Part shown: piece by piece, positions 25,078-33,494 of the stretch
Numbering within the stretch: position 1 is the stretch's first letter
How the letters are laid out: the number at the start of each line of letters is the position of its first letter
Origin: Nitrospinota bacterium
GTDB lineage: Bacteria > Nitrospinota_A > UBA7883 > JACRGQ01
Reading direction: 5' to 3'
DNA length: 64,000 bases
Assembly (NCBI GenBank): GCA_016212275.1
Contig: JACRGR010000067.1
Location: forward strand, 1-64,000
The notes under the pieces: generated by a model
What the model saw: only the letters and a program-made list of their open reading frames with translations
The model's database searches: none
Told to the model about the DNA's origin: nothing
Program-made: the position numbers and the translations under genes

Positions 25078-25502
25078 CGGTACCTCTCTTTAGTTATTAT
25101 TTATGTGCCAAAAACTATTACCAGCCAATGACACCATAGTAAAACACCCTATTGATGAAAGCAAACATTTTTTTAATTCAAATAGCAACCGCAATTAGAA
25201 CTTTTTACAACTGATTGAATAAGTATTTATTATTAATACCCCCAAGCGGACAATCATAAATTAGTGCAATATTTTATTAATTCTATTTATATATCAATAT
25301 TGCACCAATTTAGTTAATGATTCACAATGACACTACCAAAAAAGAACTACATCGACCGTCAATTCCGACTGTAACGAATTCACGCAGAGAATCGTACCCC
25401 GAAAGTGGTATCCGCCTTTACAGGCTTCGAAAAATTCAAAATTTTACACGCGCGTGGTTTACAATAGCGAAAACCAACACAAAAGTTGAATAGAAGGCGG
25501 AG
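25078..25502. other. AT-rich intergenic region between repressor gene and thiL
   Basis: No coding sequence is supported in these 425 bp. The region is strongly AT-rich compared with its surroundings and holds a 16-bp-arm inverted repeat (25258-25311) described separately. Its right part (after about 25350) returns to mixed composition and should contain the thiL promoter; TACAAT at 25460-25465 is a -10 candidate without a convincing -35. No tRNA or attachment site was recognised. Confidence 0.6.
25258..25311. promoter_or_regulatory. Long inverted repeat, candidate operator of the CI-type repressor
   Basis: GTGCAATATT (25264-25273) and AATATTGCAC (25296-25305) are perfectly inverted with 22 bp between them. 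The symmetry extends outward as AAATTa / cAATTT, giving 16-bp arms with one mismatch. Spacing of about three helical turns between arm centres suits two repressor dimers or a looped pair. Binding by the adjacent repressor is inferred from position only. Confidence 0.5.
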
Positions 25503-26450
25503 ATGAAAGAATTTGAACTGATAGACCTGATAAAAAAATGGTTCGCCTTTAATAAAGGACATGAAAATTTAATACTTCCCATTGGCGACGATTGTTCTGT
25601 CATTATCCCTCCCAAGGGGTTTTGGGAAGTCACCACCGTGGACTCGCTGGTGGAAGGGAACCATTTTTCACTTCGCTATTTCTCTCCTTCGGAAATCGGA
25701 CAAAAAACCCTTCGCGTAAACCTTTCGGACCTGGCCTCCATGGGGGCGCGGGGTCCCTATTTCGCGTGGCTGGTACTTGCCATTCCGAAAAGCGTGACAG
25801 ACCGGACGCTGAAAGGGATCCTTGGCGGCATCCGGCGGGACTGTAAAAGATTTGGCGTGACCCTTGCCGGGGGTAACATCACCTCCTCGAACGAATTCCA
25901 GATACATCTCACCCTCACCGGATGGGTCAAGCCGCGGCAAGCTCTCACCCGATCAGGCGCCCGCGCGGGGGATGCCGTGTTCGTTACCGGTACCATAGGC
26001 GCCTCCACCCTTGCGTACCGCCAATTCAAGGAAGGAAAAACTCCCGATTCCCGCCTATTGAAACGGTGGGCGAATCCAATGCCCAAACTTGCAATAGGAC
26101 GGTTTTTGGCCGAACGCAAGATCGCCAGCGCCTGTAGCGACGTCAGCGACGGTATTTTCCAGGATATGCGGCACATCACCGAACAATCGGGCGTGGGAGC
26201 GGAGCTTTGGTGGGACGACCTTCCGATATTCCCCTACCTGAAAAAAATGAACCCCACTCCCTCCATGATCGGATTCGGCGAGGACTACGAACTGCTCTTC
26301 ACCGTTCCCCCAAAAAAGGTGTCCCTTTTGGCTCCCATCAACAAAGAGATCACCCGCATTGGCACAATCACCAAAAATGGATTCAAGGTGGTTGACAAAA
26401 GCGGAAAAAAGGTTGAGGTGGATAATATCGGCTACATTCATATAGCATAG
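25503..26450 (+). CDS. thiL: Thiamine-monophosphate kinase ThiL
   Basis: A 315-residue ThiL that phosphorylates thiamine monophosphate to the active cofactor thiamine diphosphate in the cytoplasm. The N-terminal metal/ATP motifs LPIGDDCSVI and TTVDSLVEGNHF, then LRVNLSDLASMGARGPYF, TLAGGNITSS and SACSDVSDGIFQDM are those of the AIR-synthase-like fold. FGEDYELLFTV near residue 260 is the ThiL C-terminal signature. AAGGCGGAG precedes the ATG. No other thiamine genes are in the window. Confidence 0.95.
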   Translation: MKEFELIDLIKKWFAFNKGHENLILPIGDDCSVIIPPKGFWEVTTVDSLVEGNHFSLRYFSPSEIGQKTLRVNLSDLASMGARGPYFAWLVLAIPKSVTDRTLKGILGGIRRDCKRFGVTLAGGNITSSNEFQIHLTLTGWVKPRQALTRSGARAGDAVFVTGTIGASTLAYRQFKEGKTPDSRLLKRWANPMPKLAIGRFLAERKIASACSDVSDGIFQDMRHITEQSGVGAELWWDDLPIFPYLKKMNPTPSMIGFGEDYELLFTVPPKKVSLLAPINKEITRIGTITKNGFKVVDKSGKKVEVDNIGYIHIA

Positions 26451-26531
26451 ATATATTTCCAGTTATTTCAATCTATTACCACTACATATCGGCATCCGAC
26501 GCTGATTATTAGCTATATATTGATTTGAGAC

Positions 26532-26560
26532 TTTACTTCCGGCAATTACCTCGATATACT
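26532..26560 (+). promoter_or_regulatory. Sigma-70-type promoter for smc
   Basis: TTTACT (26532-26537) and TATACT (26555-26560) are separated by 17 bp and lie 38 bp before the smc start, which also has a GGGGG ribosome-binding run. Match is 4/6 and 5/6 to consensus. Confidence 0.5.
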
Positions 26561-26598
26561 ACCCGCAAATTTGAGGAAGAGGAATTAGGGGGTAGTGC

Positions 26599-29500
26599 AT
26601 GTACTTCAAAAGCATTGAAATGGCCGGATTCAAATCGTTTGTGGATCCGACGAAGGTCACGTTCGGCAAAGGGCTTACCGGCATCGTCGGTCCCAACGGG
26701 TGTGGCAAGAGCAATATCTCCGACGCCATCCGCTGGGTGCTCGGCGAACAACGCCCCAAGCTGTTGCGGGGCGCGAAAATGGACGACTTCATCTTCAACG
26801 GGTCTTCGGGACGCAAACCGGGCGGACTGGCGGAAGTTTCCATCACCATTTCGGACATCGGCGGCATGGTCACCCGGCCCGAACTGGCGGCCTACGACGA
26901 GATAACCGTCACGCGCCGCCTGTACCGGAGCGGTGAGAGCGAGTACCTCATCAACAAAACGGTCTGCCGCCTGAAGGACGTGGTGGACCTGTTCCTGGAC
27001 ACCGGCATATCCACCCGCGCCTTCTCCATCATCGAGCAGGACCAGGTGCAAAGGATCGTCACCAGCAAACCGGAAGAGCGCCGCTTCATCATCGAGGAGG
27101 CCGCCGGGATCATGAAATACAAGCACCGCCGTCAGGACGCGCTCAATAAGCTGGAAAACTCGAAAACGAACCTTGAGCGCGTTTCCGACATCATCAATGA
27201 GTTGGAACGTCAGCGCAATTCGCTCAAGCGGCAGGCATCGAAGGCCGAGCGCTACAAAGGGCTGAAAACGGAAATGGCGCAACTGGTGCTCGCCACCAGC
27301 GCGGAAGAGTATAAAGGATTGAAATCCGCGGAATCCGCCATCGCGCAGGAACTCACCCGGCTTGAGGAGGCGCGCGCATCGCTTGAAGCGGAGGTGGGCG
27401 CCCGCAGGAACCGGACCGTCACCATGCAGGCGGGGATCAACGAATCGGCGGAAAAGATGGCGGCAATGAAAGACGAGGAATACCAGCTTGGGTCCGCCAT
27501 CGAGCGCAACCAGAACCGGATAAATATCTTCAATAGCCAGATCGAGGAATCGGTCCGCGCCGCAAGCCGGCTTGCGGGGGAGATCGTGGAAATTGACCGC
27601 AGGCTCGAATCATTGCATGCCGAGGTGGCGGAAAAGAATGAAACGCTGGAGCGGCTCAAAACCGCGGTAGGCGAAAAATCCGTTTCCCTCGAACAAAAAC
27701 GGCGGGAACTGGTGACCGCGCAATCCGGCATTGACGGCATGACAAAGGAGATAGCCTTCAGCGAACGGGAGATGGCCACCGCCGCGGGACGCGCGGCGTC
27801 CATCAGCGCTTCGTTGGCATCGCAAAACGCGAAGCTGGAAATGCTCGACGGGCGGGTTGCCCGCATCACGAAGGAGCAGGAAGAGGCGCAAATCGCGCTG
27901 GGCGCGGTGCGCGGCCAAAGGGATCAAAAGCAGAATGAACTTCTGCAAAACGAATCCGGATTCGGCGAACTGCAAACGCAAATGGCCGAACTGTCCCGGC
28001 AACGCGCCGAACTCCAGCGCCAAAAGTCGGACAAGGAAGAAACTTCCGCCGCTCTGAAAACGGAGATCGCGCAACAGACGGCGCGGCTCGATTCGCTGAG
28101 GGAAATAGACAGCGCCAACGAAGGGTATCAGGAGGGCATCCGGTCCCTGCTCCAACTCAAGTCGCAGAACGACGAAACCGCCGCCCGGCTGAAAGGGAGC
28201 CTGCTCGAAAGGATACGCGCCGACAAGCGGATCGAATCGGCGCTGGAAACGGTGCTGGGAGACAAACTCCAGGCCCTGCTGACCGATACGCCGCAAGACG
28301 CGGTATCCGCCATCGGGATACTGAAGAGCCGCAAACTGGGCCGCGGCACGCTGTTGCCGCTTTCGGGCGGGAACGGAACGACGGATGCCCCGCAAGTGAC
28401 CGGATTGCCCGGCGTGATCGGCCTTGCCTCCGACATGGTGCAGGCGGACGAGCAAACGCTCCCTCTGGTCCACAGGCTCCTTGCCGGGGTGGTGTTCGTG
28501 GATACCCTTGAAACGGCGGTGCGGCTGAACGGCGAAATGCGGATCACCTGCGTCACTCTCGAAGGGGACGTGGTGGACCGCTCCGGCGTGATGACCGGCG
28601 GCTCCGGCAAAGGCTCATCGGCGGGCATTCTCGAGCGCAAGCGCTCCATTGAAGAACTGGGCGGCGCGATAAGCGCGACGCGGCAAAAACTGGAAACGCT
28701 TTCAGGCGAGATGGCCGCCGTTGCGTCAAACCTGGCGCAAGCGGAATCCGGCATCGCGGAAACCGCCGCGAAGATCAAAGAAGCGGAAATGCGGATGGTG
28801 CATGGACGCAAGGACCTCGAATCGCTGGACGCGGAGATACGGCGGCAGGAAATGCGCCTGCAAACCTTCGCCACCGAGGTGGAATCCATCGCGCTGGATC
28901 AGGAAAGCATACGGGTCGAGTCGGCGCGTCAAGGGACGGAACTGGACGGGCTGAACCGGCAGAAAGCCGAACTGGAGACGGAAATACTCGCCGCCCGCGC
29001 CCGGCAGGAATCAGCGCGCGAAGACCTCAAGCGCCTGCAGGAAGCGGTTTCCGCCGTGGAGGTGGAACTGGCCTCGCAAAAAGGCGAACTGAACATGGCA
29101 CAGGCGGACAAGCAACGCCTGGAACAACAAATGGCCGAAAGCGTTTCCCGCACCGGAGCCATCCGCGCCGAGATGGAAGATGGGGTGAACCGGAAGAAAG
29201 AACTGGAAGCCTCCATCGTCGAACTGAAAGAAGAAACCCACGCGAACCTGGAAAAACGGCACTCAATCACGGGCCAGGTACACCGGCTTTCGGAAGAACT
29301 GGACGAAATGCGCTCCACGCTTCAAAAGGCCGAAGAAGAGGCGGCAAACGCCACGGCGGCATTCGAGCAGACGAAGGAGTCGCTCAACGAGGCGCGGATA
29401 AAAAGCTCCGAAACCGTTATCCGCCTGCAAACGCTTTCGGACCGCGCCTCGGAGAACGGGCTGGACATCTCCACGTTGGAGACCTTCGACACCACCCAAC

Positions 29501-30195
29501 TGAATATCGATGAATGCCAGCAACGCCTCCAGGAAATCCGCGATCAGGTCCACAAGATCGGCGATGTGAACCTGGAAGCGATTGAGGACTACCGGCAGGT
29601 GGAGGAGCGGCTGACGTTCCTGACCGCGCAGAGGGACGACCTGCTCAAGTCCATAGACGACATCAACAAGGTGATAGAAAAGATCAACCGCACCACCCGC
29701 CAACTGTTCGAGGACACGTTCGTGCAGGTGCGCCAGAACTTCCAGGAGATATTCACCCGGCTGTTCAACGGCGGCGAGGCGGACATGGTGCTGATGGACG
29801 AGGCCAATTCGCTGGACAGCGGCATAGACATCATCGCGCGCCCTCCCGGCAAGCGCAAACAGAGCCTCACGCTCATGAGCGCCGGCGAAAAATCCATGAC
29901 GGCGGTGGCGGTGCTCTTCTCCGTATTCAAGGTGAAACCCTCCCCTTTCTGCCTTCTGGACGAAGTGGACGCGCCGCTGGACGACGCGAACATCGGACGG
30001 TTCAAGGAGATGCTCAAGGAGTTCACGGTGAACACGCAGTTCCTCGTCATAACGCACAACCAGAAAACGATGGCGTTCGCCGACCGGTTGTACGGGATCA
30101 CGATGCAGGACCCCGGCGTTTCCACCGTGCTCAGCGTCGACCTGGTGGACACCGACGATTCCAGCCGCGAGCGGTTGCAGGTGGTCCACGGGTAG
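26599..30195 (+). CDS. smc: Chromosome segregation protein SMC
   Basis: A 1198-residue SMC ATPase. Walker A GPNGCGKSN is at residues 31-39; the C-terminal head has the signature LMSAGEKSMTAVAVLF and Walker B FCLLDEVDAPLDDAN. Two long coiled-coil arms (about 170-495 and 665-1010) flank a hinge (about 500-660, ending in the glycine-rich DRSGVMTGGSGKGSS). SMC dimers with ScpA and ScpB form the condensin that compacts and segregates the chromosome; scpA and scpB are present at the right edge of this window. Length and order are typical. Confidence 0.97.
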   Translation: MYFKSIEMAGFKSFVDPTKVTFGKGLTGIVGPNGCGKSNISDAIRWVLGEQRPKLLRGAKMDDFIFNGSSGRKPGGLAEVSITISDIGGMVTRPELAAYDEITVTRRLYRSGESEYLINKTVCRLKDVVDLFLDTGISTRAFSIIEQDQVQRIVTSKPEERRFIIEEAAGIMKYKHRRQDALNKLENSKTNLERVSDIINELERQRNSLKRQASKAERYKGLKTEMAQLVLATSAEEYKGLKSAESAIAQELTRLEEARASLEAEVGARRNRTVTMQAGINESAEKMAAMKDEEYQLGSAIERNQNRINIFNSQIEESVRAASRLAGEIVEIDRRLESLHAEVAEKNETLERLKTAVGEKSVSLEQKRRELVTAQSGIDGMTKEIAFSEREMATAAGRAASISASLASQNAKLEMLDGRVARITKEQEEAQIALGAVRGQRDQKQNELLQNESGFGELQTQMAELSRQRAELQRQKSDKEETSAALKTEIAQQTARLDSLREIDSANEGYQEGIRSLLQLKSQNDETAARLKGSLLERIRADKRIESALETVLGDKLQALLTDTPQDAVSAIGILKSRKLGRGTLLPLSGGNGTTDAPQVTGLPGVIGLASDMVQADEQTLPLVHRLLAGVVFVDTLETAVRLNGEMRITCVTLEGDVVDRSGVMTGGSGKGSSAGILERKRSIEELGGAISATRQKLETLSGEMAAVASNLAQAESGIAETAAKIKEAEMRMVHGRKDLESLDAEIRRQEMRLQTFATEVESIALDQESIRVESARQGTELDGLNRQKAELETEILAARARQESAREDLKRLQEAVSAVEVELASQKGELNMAQADKQRLEQQMAESVSRTGAIRAEMEDGVNRKKELEASIVELKEETHANLEKRHSITGQVHRLSEELDEMRSTLQKAEEEAANATAAFEQTKESLNEARIKSSETVIRLQTLSDRASENGLDISTLETFDTTQLNIDECQQRLQEIRDQVHKIGDVNLEAIEDYRQVEERLTFLTAQRDDLLKSIDDINKVIEKINRTTRQLFEDTFVQVRQNFQEIFTRLFNGGEADMVLMDEANSLDSGIDIIARPPGKRKQSLTLMSAGEKSMTAVAVLFSVFKVKPSPFCLLDEVDAPLDDANIGRFKEMLKEFTVNTQFLVITHNQKTMAFADRLYGITMQDPGVSTVLSVDLVDTDDSSRERLQVVHG

Positions 30196-30209
30196 ACGAT
30201 GAACGCCCG

Positions 30210-30662
30210 ATGGACGCGCCTGAAGGAATAACGATAACTCCGGCGGGCGGCGACGACCTGCCTGCCGTCACCGCACTGCTGGCGGAAAATAGCCTGCCAA
30301 CGGAGGATGTCGCGCGTCATATTGGCGGCTTCATCCTTGCCCGGAGCGTGGGAAAGATTGCCGGTTCAGCCGGGATTGAAATGTTCGCGGATGCCGCGCT
30401 CCTGCGCTCCGTGGCCGTGGCCACGCAATTCCGGAGAACGGGAATTGGAACGGCGCTTGTCGCGGCGATGGAGAACCGCGTACGCCATGATGGGATAAAG
30501 GAAGTGTACCTGCTCACCGAGACCGCGGAAATATTTTTCCGGTCAAGGGGATATCAAACGGTTGCGAGGGACTCGGCGCCGGAAACGATCCGCCGCACTC
30601 GTGAGTTCGCCACAATATGTCCTTCAACGGCGGTATGCATGAAAAAATATCTGGGAAAATGA
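30210..30662 (+). CDS. GNAT-family N-acetyltransferase (ArsN2-like)
   Basis: A 150-residue acetyltransferase. RSVAVATQFRRTGIGTALVAAME contains the acetyl-CoA-binding R/Q-x-x-G-x-G/A loop. The C-terminal part VYLLTETAEIFFRSRGYQTVARDSAPETIRRTREFATICPSTA resembles the ArsN2/YhbS-like group (FxxxGY, then T.EF...CP.SA). The substrate is unknown; ArsN2 proteins are linked with arsenical resistance, but no ars genes lie nearby. It starts 14 bp after smc and may be cotranscribed with it. Confidence 0.75.
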   Translation: MDAPEGITITPAGGDDLPAVTALLAENSLPTEDVARHIGGFILARSVGKIAGSAGIEMFADAALLRSVAVATQFRRTGIGTALVAAMENRVRHDGIKEVYLLTETAEIFFRSRGYQTVARDSAPETIRRTREFATICPSTAVCMKKYLGK

Positions 30663-30699
30663 AATCGTTTTTTCAAGAGAAATATTTTCTTCGCGTCCA

Positions 30700-30727
30700 T
30701 TGACAAAAAAAAACTTTTTGTTACCAT
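30700..30727 (+). promoter_or_regulatory. Sigma-70-type promoter for fis
   Basis: A perfect TTGACA (30700-30705), a 16-bp spacer containing an A-run then a T-run, and TACCAT (30722-30727). It leaves a leader of about 85 nt before fis, whose ATG is preceded by GGGAGG. Confidence 0.55.
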
Positions 30728-30819
30728 GACACTCACGATCAAGTGTGTTGTGAGGGGAGTTACTTGTTGCCTTTGTTCGATATTTATTTCGCGGCGCATT
30801 TCTTTTTGCGGGAGGCCGT

Positions 30820-31053
30820 ATGACGATTGACGACCTCCTGAAAAAATCGCTCCGGGAACATTTGGGCAAAATGAAGTCCATCGAGAACGGACAGCTCCAC
30901 GGCACCGTGATCGGGATCGTCGAGAAGTCATTGCTGAAAATCGTGATGGAGGAGACCGACGGGAACCAGTCGGACGCATCACGCATCCTGGGGATCAACC
31001 GTAACACGTTGCGCAAGAAGATCCGCGAATACAAGATTGTGAGTCATCCATGA
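30820..31053 (+). CDS. fis: Fis-family DNA-binding protein
   Basis: A 77-residue protein close in size to a stand-alone Fis. The C-terminal HTH is DASRILGINRNTLRKKI, the classical Fis-type motif also found at the end of NtrC proteins. The N-terminal helical region should mediate dimerisation. It would act as a nucleoid-associated or regulatory protein. GGGAGG precedes the ATG. Its stop overlaps the start of a 22-codon open frame. Confidence 0.8.
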   Translation: MTIDDLLKKSLREHLGKMKSIENGQLHGTVIGIVEKSLLKIVMEETDGNQSDASRILGINRNTLRKKIREYKIVSHP

Positions 31054-31118
31054 TGACGGGGGCCGCGAATGCGCGCATCCGGCTGGCGGTGTTGATCGCC
31101 TTCTTCCTGCTCGTTTAA
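31050..31118 (+). pseudogene. 22-codon membrane-segment stub downstream of fis
   Basis: The ATG at 31050 overlaps the fis stop (ATGATG). The frame encodes MMTGAANARIRLAVLIAFFLLV and then TAA. A positively charged start followed by a hydrophobic helix that ends at once looks like the beginning of a membrane protein (for example a sensor kinase) whose remainder has been lost. The stop codon abuts the 3' end of the convergent TPR gene. It could also be a genuine tiny membrane peptide. Confidence 0.35.
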
Positions 31119-32209
31119 GCCGCGGGCGGCTGGACTTTCGCCAGCATTTCCCGCGCCTCTTTCATAAAAGGATCGAGCTCCACGGCTTTCTTGAAAAACT
31201 CCACCGACTTGGGATCGTTCTGCCGCCGGTGCCACATCATGCCGATATTGAAGTACAGGCCGGCGTCTTCCTTGTCTATCGCCAACGCGTGGTTATATGT
31301 TTGTTCCGCCTCGTCGAACCGCCCCGCGCGGCTGAGCGCGATGCCGATGCGGTTGTAGATGTAGAGGAAATCGGGCGATTTGTCTTTCGCCATGTTGAAG
31401 TAGCTTAACGCCTCGTCTATCCGGTTCTTTTCAAGGAACAGGTTGCCGATGTCCATGATCATCTTCACATTGTTTTTTTCCATTGCCAAGGCTTTTTCAA
31501 ACTCTTCCACCGCACGCTTCTCGTCCCCCTTTTCAAAGAATGCCCGTCCCGTCAAAAACGGCGCCCGCGCGTCATCCGGCGCGATCTGATGCGCCTTTTC
31601 CAGCACTCGCAGGGCGGTATCGTAATCTTCCTGGTCTATCAGCGTTTCCCCCATTTTCAGGAAACCGTCCAGGAGCTTCGGATCTTCCTTCAATGCGAGA
31701 CGAAAGTTCTCCTTGGCGCCCGCGAGGTTGCCCGCAAGCAGGTTTTTACAACCATCGTTGTAAAAGTGCATTGCGCCGGCGAGCTGGCCTATTTGGCTCT
31801 TTTCCACCTTCCCTTCCTGCATGGTAGCCAGCAATTGTTTTTCCACCTCGTTCATGTTCACCGGCAGGTGGCAATAGCGCCCCATCAGATTGCGCTTCGC
31901 GTAGCTGTGCTGGTAAACTTCCGGTGAGCGGGAGAATACGAACAAAGGGGTATGCGGGAAGCGGTGGCTGTCGACCATCCGGTCGAATAACGCCTCATTC
32001 GCGTCGGAGTCCACCGTAATGAAAATAAAATGGAACGCCGACAGATCCATTTTGCTCCACGCATCGTCCGCGCCGCGCACGTCCACGATATTCGTCAGGT
32101 GTTTCGCGTGGAGCCACGCCTTGATGAGTTTCAGTTCGGGAGGATTGAACCCGACAAAAAGGAACCGCGCCTTTTCATGCTTGAGGTACAGTTTCTCTTC
32201 AGGGGTCAT
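31115..32209 (-). CDS. TPR-repeat protein with an N-terminal receiver-like domain
   Basis: A 364-residue protein. Residues about 12-130 have the strand-helix spacing of a response-regulator receiver (ARFLFVGFNPPELKLIKAWL; FHFIFITVDSDANEALFDRMV; TPLFVFSRS), but the phospho-acceptor position and the conserved Lys-Pro (here CHLPV) are not conserved, so it is probably a pseudo-receiver. From about residue 145 on there are six or so tetratricopeptide repeats (for example FLKMGETLIDQEDYDTALRVLEKAHQIAPDD). It likely acts as a cytoplasmic scaffold. It is divergent from rsmI with only 36 bp between the starts. Confidence 0.75.
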   Translation of the reverse strand: MTPEEKLYLKHEKARFLFVGFNPPELKLIKAWLHAKHLTNIVDVRGADDAWSKMDLSAFHFIFITVDSDANEALFDRMVDSHRFPHTPLFVFSRSPEVYQHSYAKRNLMGRYCHLPVNMNEVEKQLLATMQEGKVEKSQIGQLAGAMHFYNDGCKNLLAGNLAGAKENFRLALKEDPKLLDGFLKMGETLIDQEDYDTALRVLEKAHQIAPDDARAPFLTGRAFFEKGDEKRAVEEFEKALAMEKNNVKMIMDIGNLFLEKNRIDEALSYFNMAKDKSPDFLYIYNRIGIALSRAGRFDEAEQTYNHALAIDKEDAGLYFNIGMMWHRRQNDPKSVEFFKKAVELDPFMKEAREMLAKVQPPAA

Positions 32210-32245
32210 TTCTTTTTCCGCATCCGGGCATTATTATATCGGACG

Positions 32246-32989
32246 ATGACTGCCAATCAAATTCAGCCGCGCACCCTGTACCTGGTGGCCACCCCTATCG
32301 GGAACCTGGGGGACATCACCTACCGCGCCGTGGAGGTCCTGCGCCAATGCGAATGGATCGCCGCCGAAGACACGCGGACCAGCCGGGTGCTCCTGAACCA
32401 TTACGGCATAACCGGCAAAAACATGATCAGCTATTACGGCGCGCGCGAGGCGGAACGCGCACAGGAGCTTTTGCGGCATTTGAACGACGGCGCTTCCGTT
32501 GCGGTGATCACCGACGCGGGAACCCCCGGCATTTCCGACCCGGCGGTGAGAATCGTCAGGCTGGCCATCGCGCGCGGAATACCGGTCGTCCCCGTCCCCG
32601 GCCCCTCCGCCCTGCTGGCGGCGCTGTGCGCCTCCGGACTCGATACGGCATCTTTCGCGTTTGAAGGGTTTTTACCCATCAAGAGCGGCAAACGCCTGAC
32701 CAGCCTGAAACGCTATTGCGCCGAAGACCGCACCGTGATCCTGTACGAATCGCCCCACCGCATCGAGCGCCTGTTGGAGGAATTGGAGTCGCTCATCCCT
32801 GAACGCCGGATAGTGGTGGCACGGGAACTGACCAAGATGTTCGAGGAGTTCCTGCGCGGCACGCCCGCGGAGATTCGGGCGCGCATGATAGGCAAAAAAC
32901 TCAAGGGGGAGATGGTGGTGGTTATTCCGGGGATTTCGGCCCATCCGCTGGAGCTTCCTCCGCCTGATGCGGATGGCGGTTCACAATAA
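32246..32989 (+). CDS. rsmI: 16S rRNA 2'-O-ribose C1402 methyltransferase RsmI
   Basis: A 247-residue tetrapyrrole-methylase-fold enzyme that methylates the 2'-hydroxyl of C1402 in 16S rRNA. YLVATPIGNLGDITYRA, AAEDTRTSRVLL, VITDAGTPGISDPA, PVPGPSALLAAL and FEGFLP are the diagnostic RsmI blocks. I start at ATG 32246, where homology begins; the open frame continues upstream to 32030 antisense to the TPR gene. No Shine-Dalgarno is visible and TATTAT (32232-32237) lies 8 nt before the ATG, so the message may be leaderless. The 3' end overlaps grpE on the other strand by 68 bp. Confidence 0.93.
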   Translation: MTANQIQPRTLYLVATPIGNLGDITYRAVEVLRQCEWIAAEDTRTSRVLLNHYGITGKNMISYYGAREAERAQELLRHLNDGASVAVITDAGTPGISDPAVRIVRLAIARGIPVVPVPGPSALLAALCASGLDTASFAFEGFLPIKSGKRLTSLKRYCAEDRTVILYESPHRIERLLEELESLIPERRIVVARELTKMFEEFLRGTPAEIRARMIGKKLKGEMVVVIPGISAHPLELPPPDADGGSQ

Positions 32990-33494
32990 CCCCCGCGGGC
33001 CGTATCAACCGGTCATGCAACAGGTAGCCCGCCCGCCCTTCTGAAACCACCATATCATCCGGCTGGTTTATATCGCTTGTCACCAATAACGCCTCGTGCA
33101 ACGACGGATTGAATTTCGTTCCTTTGGCCTGTATCCTCTCAATGTTGAATTTCGCCAGCGTCTTCATCATGCCGTCCAGCACCATGGCCACCCCCTGACG
33201 CATCGGGTCGTCCTGCGCGGCGTGGTTGAGCGCCAGTTCCAGGTTGTCCAGCACCACGGCCAAGTCGCGCGCGAGCGGTAGCGCGGAGTATTTCAGTTCA
33301 TCCTGTTTTTGTTTTTCTATCCGCCGCCGGGCGTTCTCGAAGTCCGCGCGGGCGAGCAACAGTTCGTGTTTAAGTTTGGCCGCCTCGCCGTTCAGACGGG
33401 CGATCGTTTCCGAATGGGTTTCCACGGGAGGTTGTTCTTGCGGCGTTTCCCCGGTCGTGGCTCCAGAGGCGGTTGCGTCCTGTTCCTTGCTCAT
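32922..33494 (-). CDS. grpE: Nucleotide exchange factor GrpE
   Basis: A 190-residue co-chaperone that releases ADP from DnaK. An acidic, disordered N-terminus (about 1-30) precedes a long coiled coil (ETIARLNGEAAKLKHELLLARADFENARRR), then the four-helix and beta domains (LARDLAVVLDNLELAL; GTKFNPSLHEALLV; GYLLHDRLIRPAGVIV). The start at 33494 is chosen from homology and the ATGA overlap with hrcA. dnaK is not next to it. The 3' end runs 68 bp into the convergent rsmI gene. Confidence 0.93.
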   Translation of the reverse strand: MSKEQDATASGATTGETPQEQPPVETHSETIARLNGEAAKLKHELLLARADFENARRRIEKQKQDELKYSALPLARDLAVVLDNLELALNHAAQDDPMRQGVAMVLDGMMKTLAKFNIERIQAKGTKFNPSLHEALLVTSDINQPDDMVVSEGRAGYLLHDRLIRPAGVIVNRHPHQAEEAPADGPKSPE

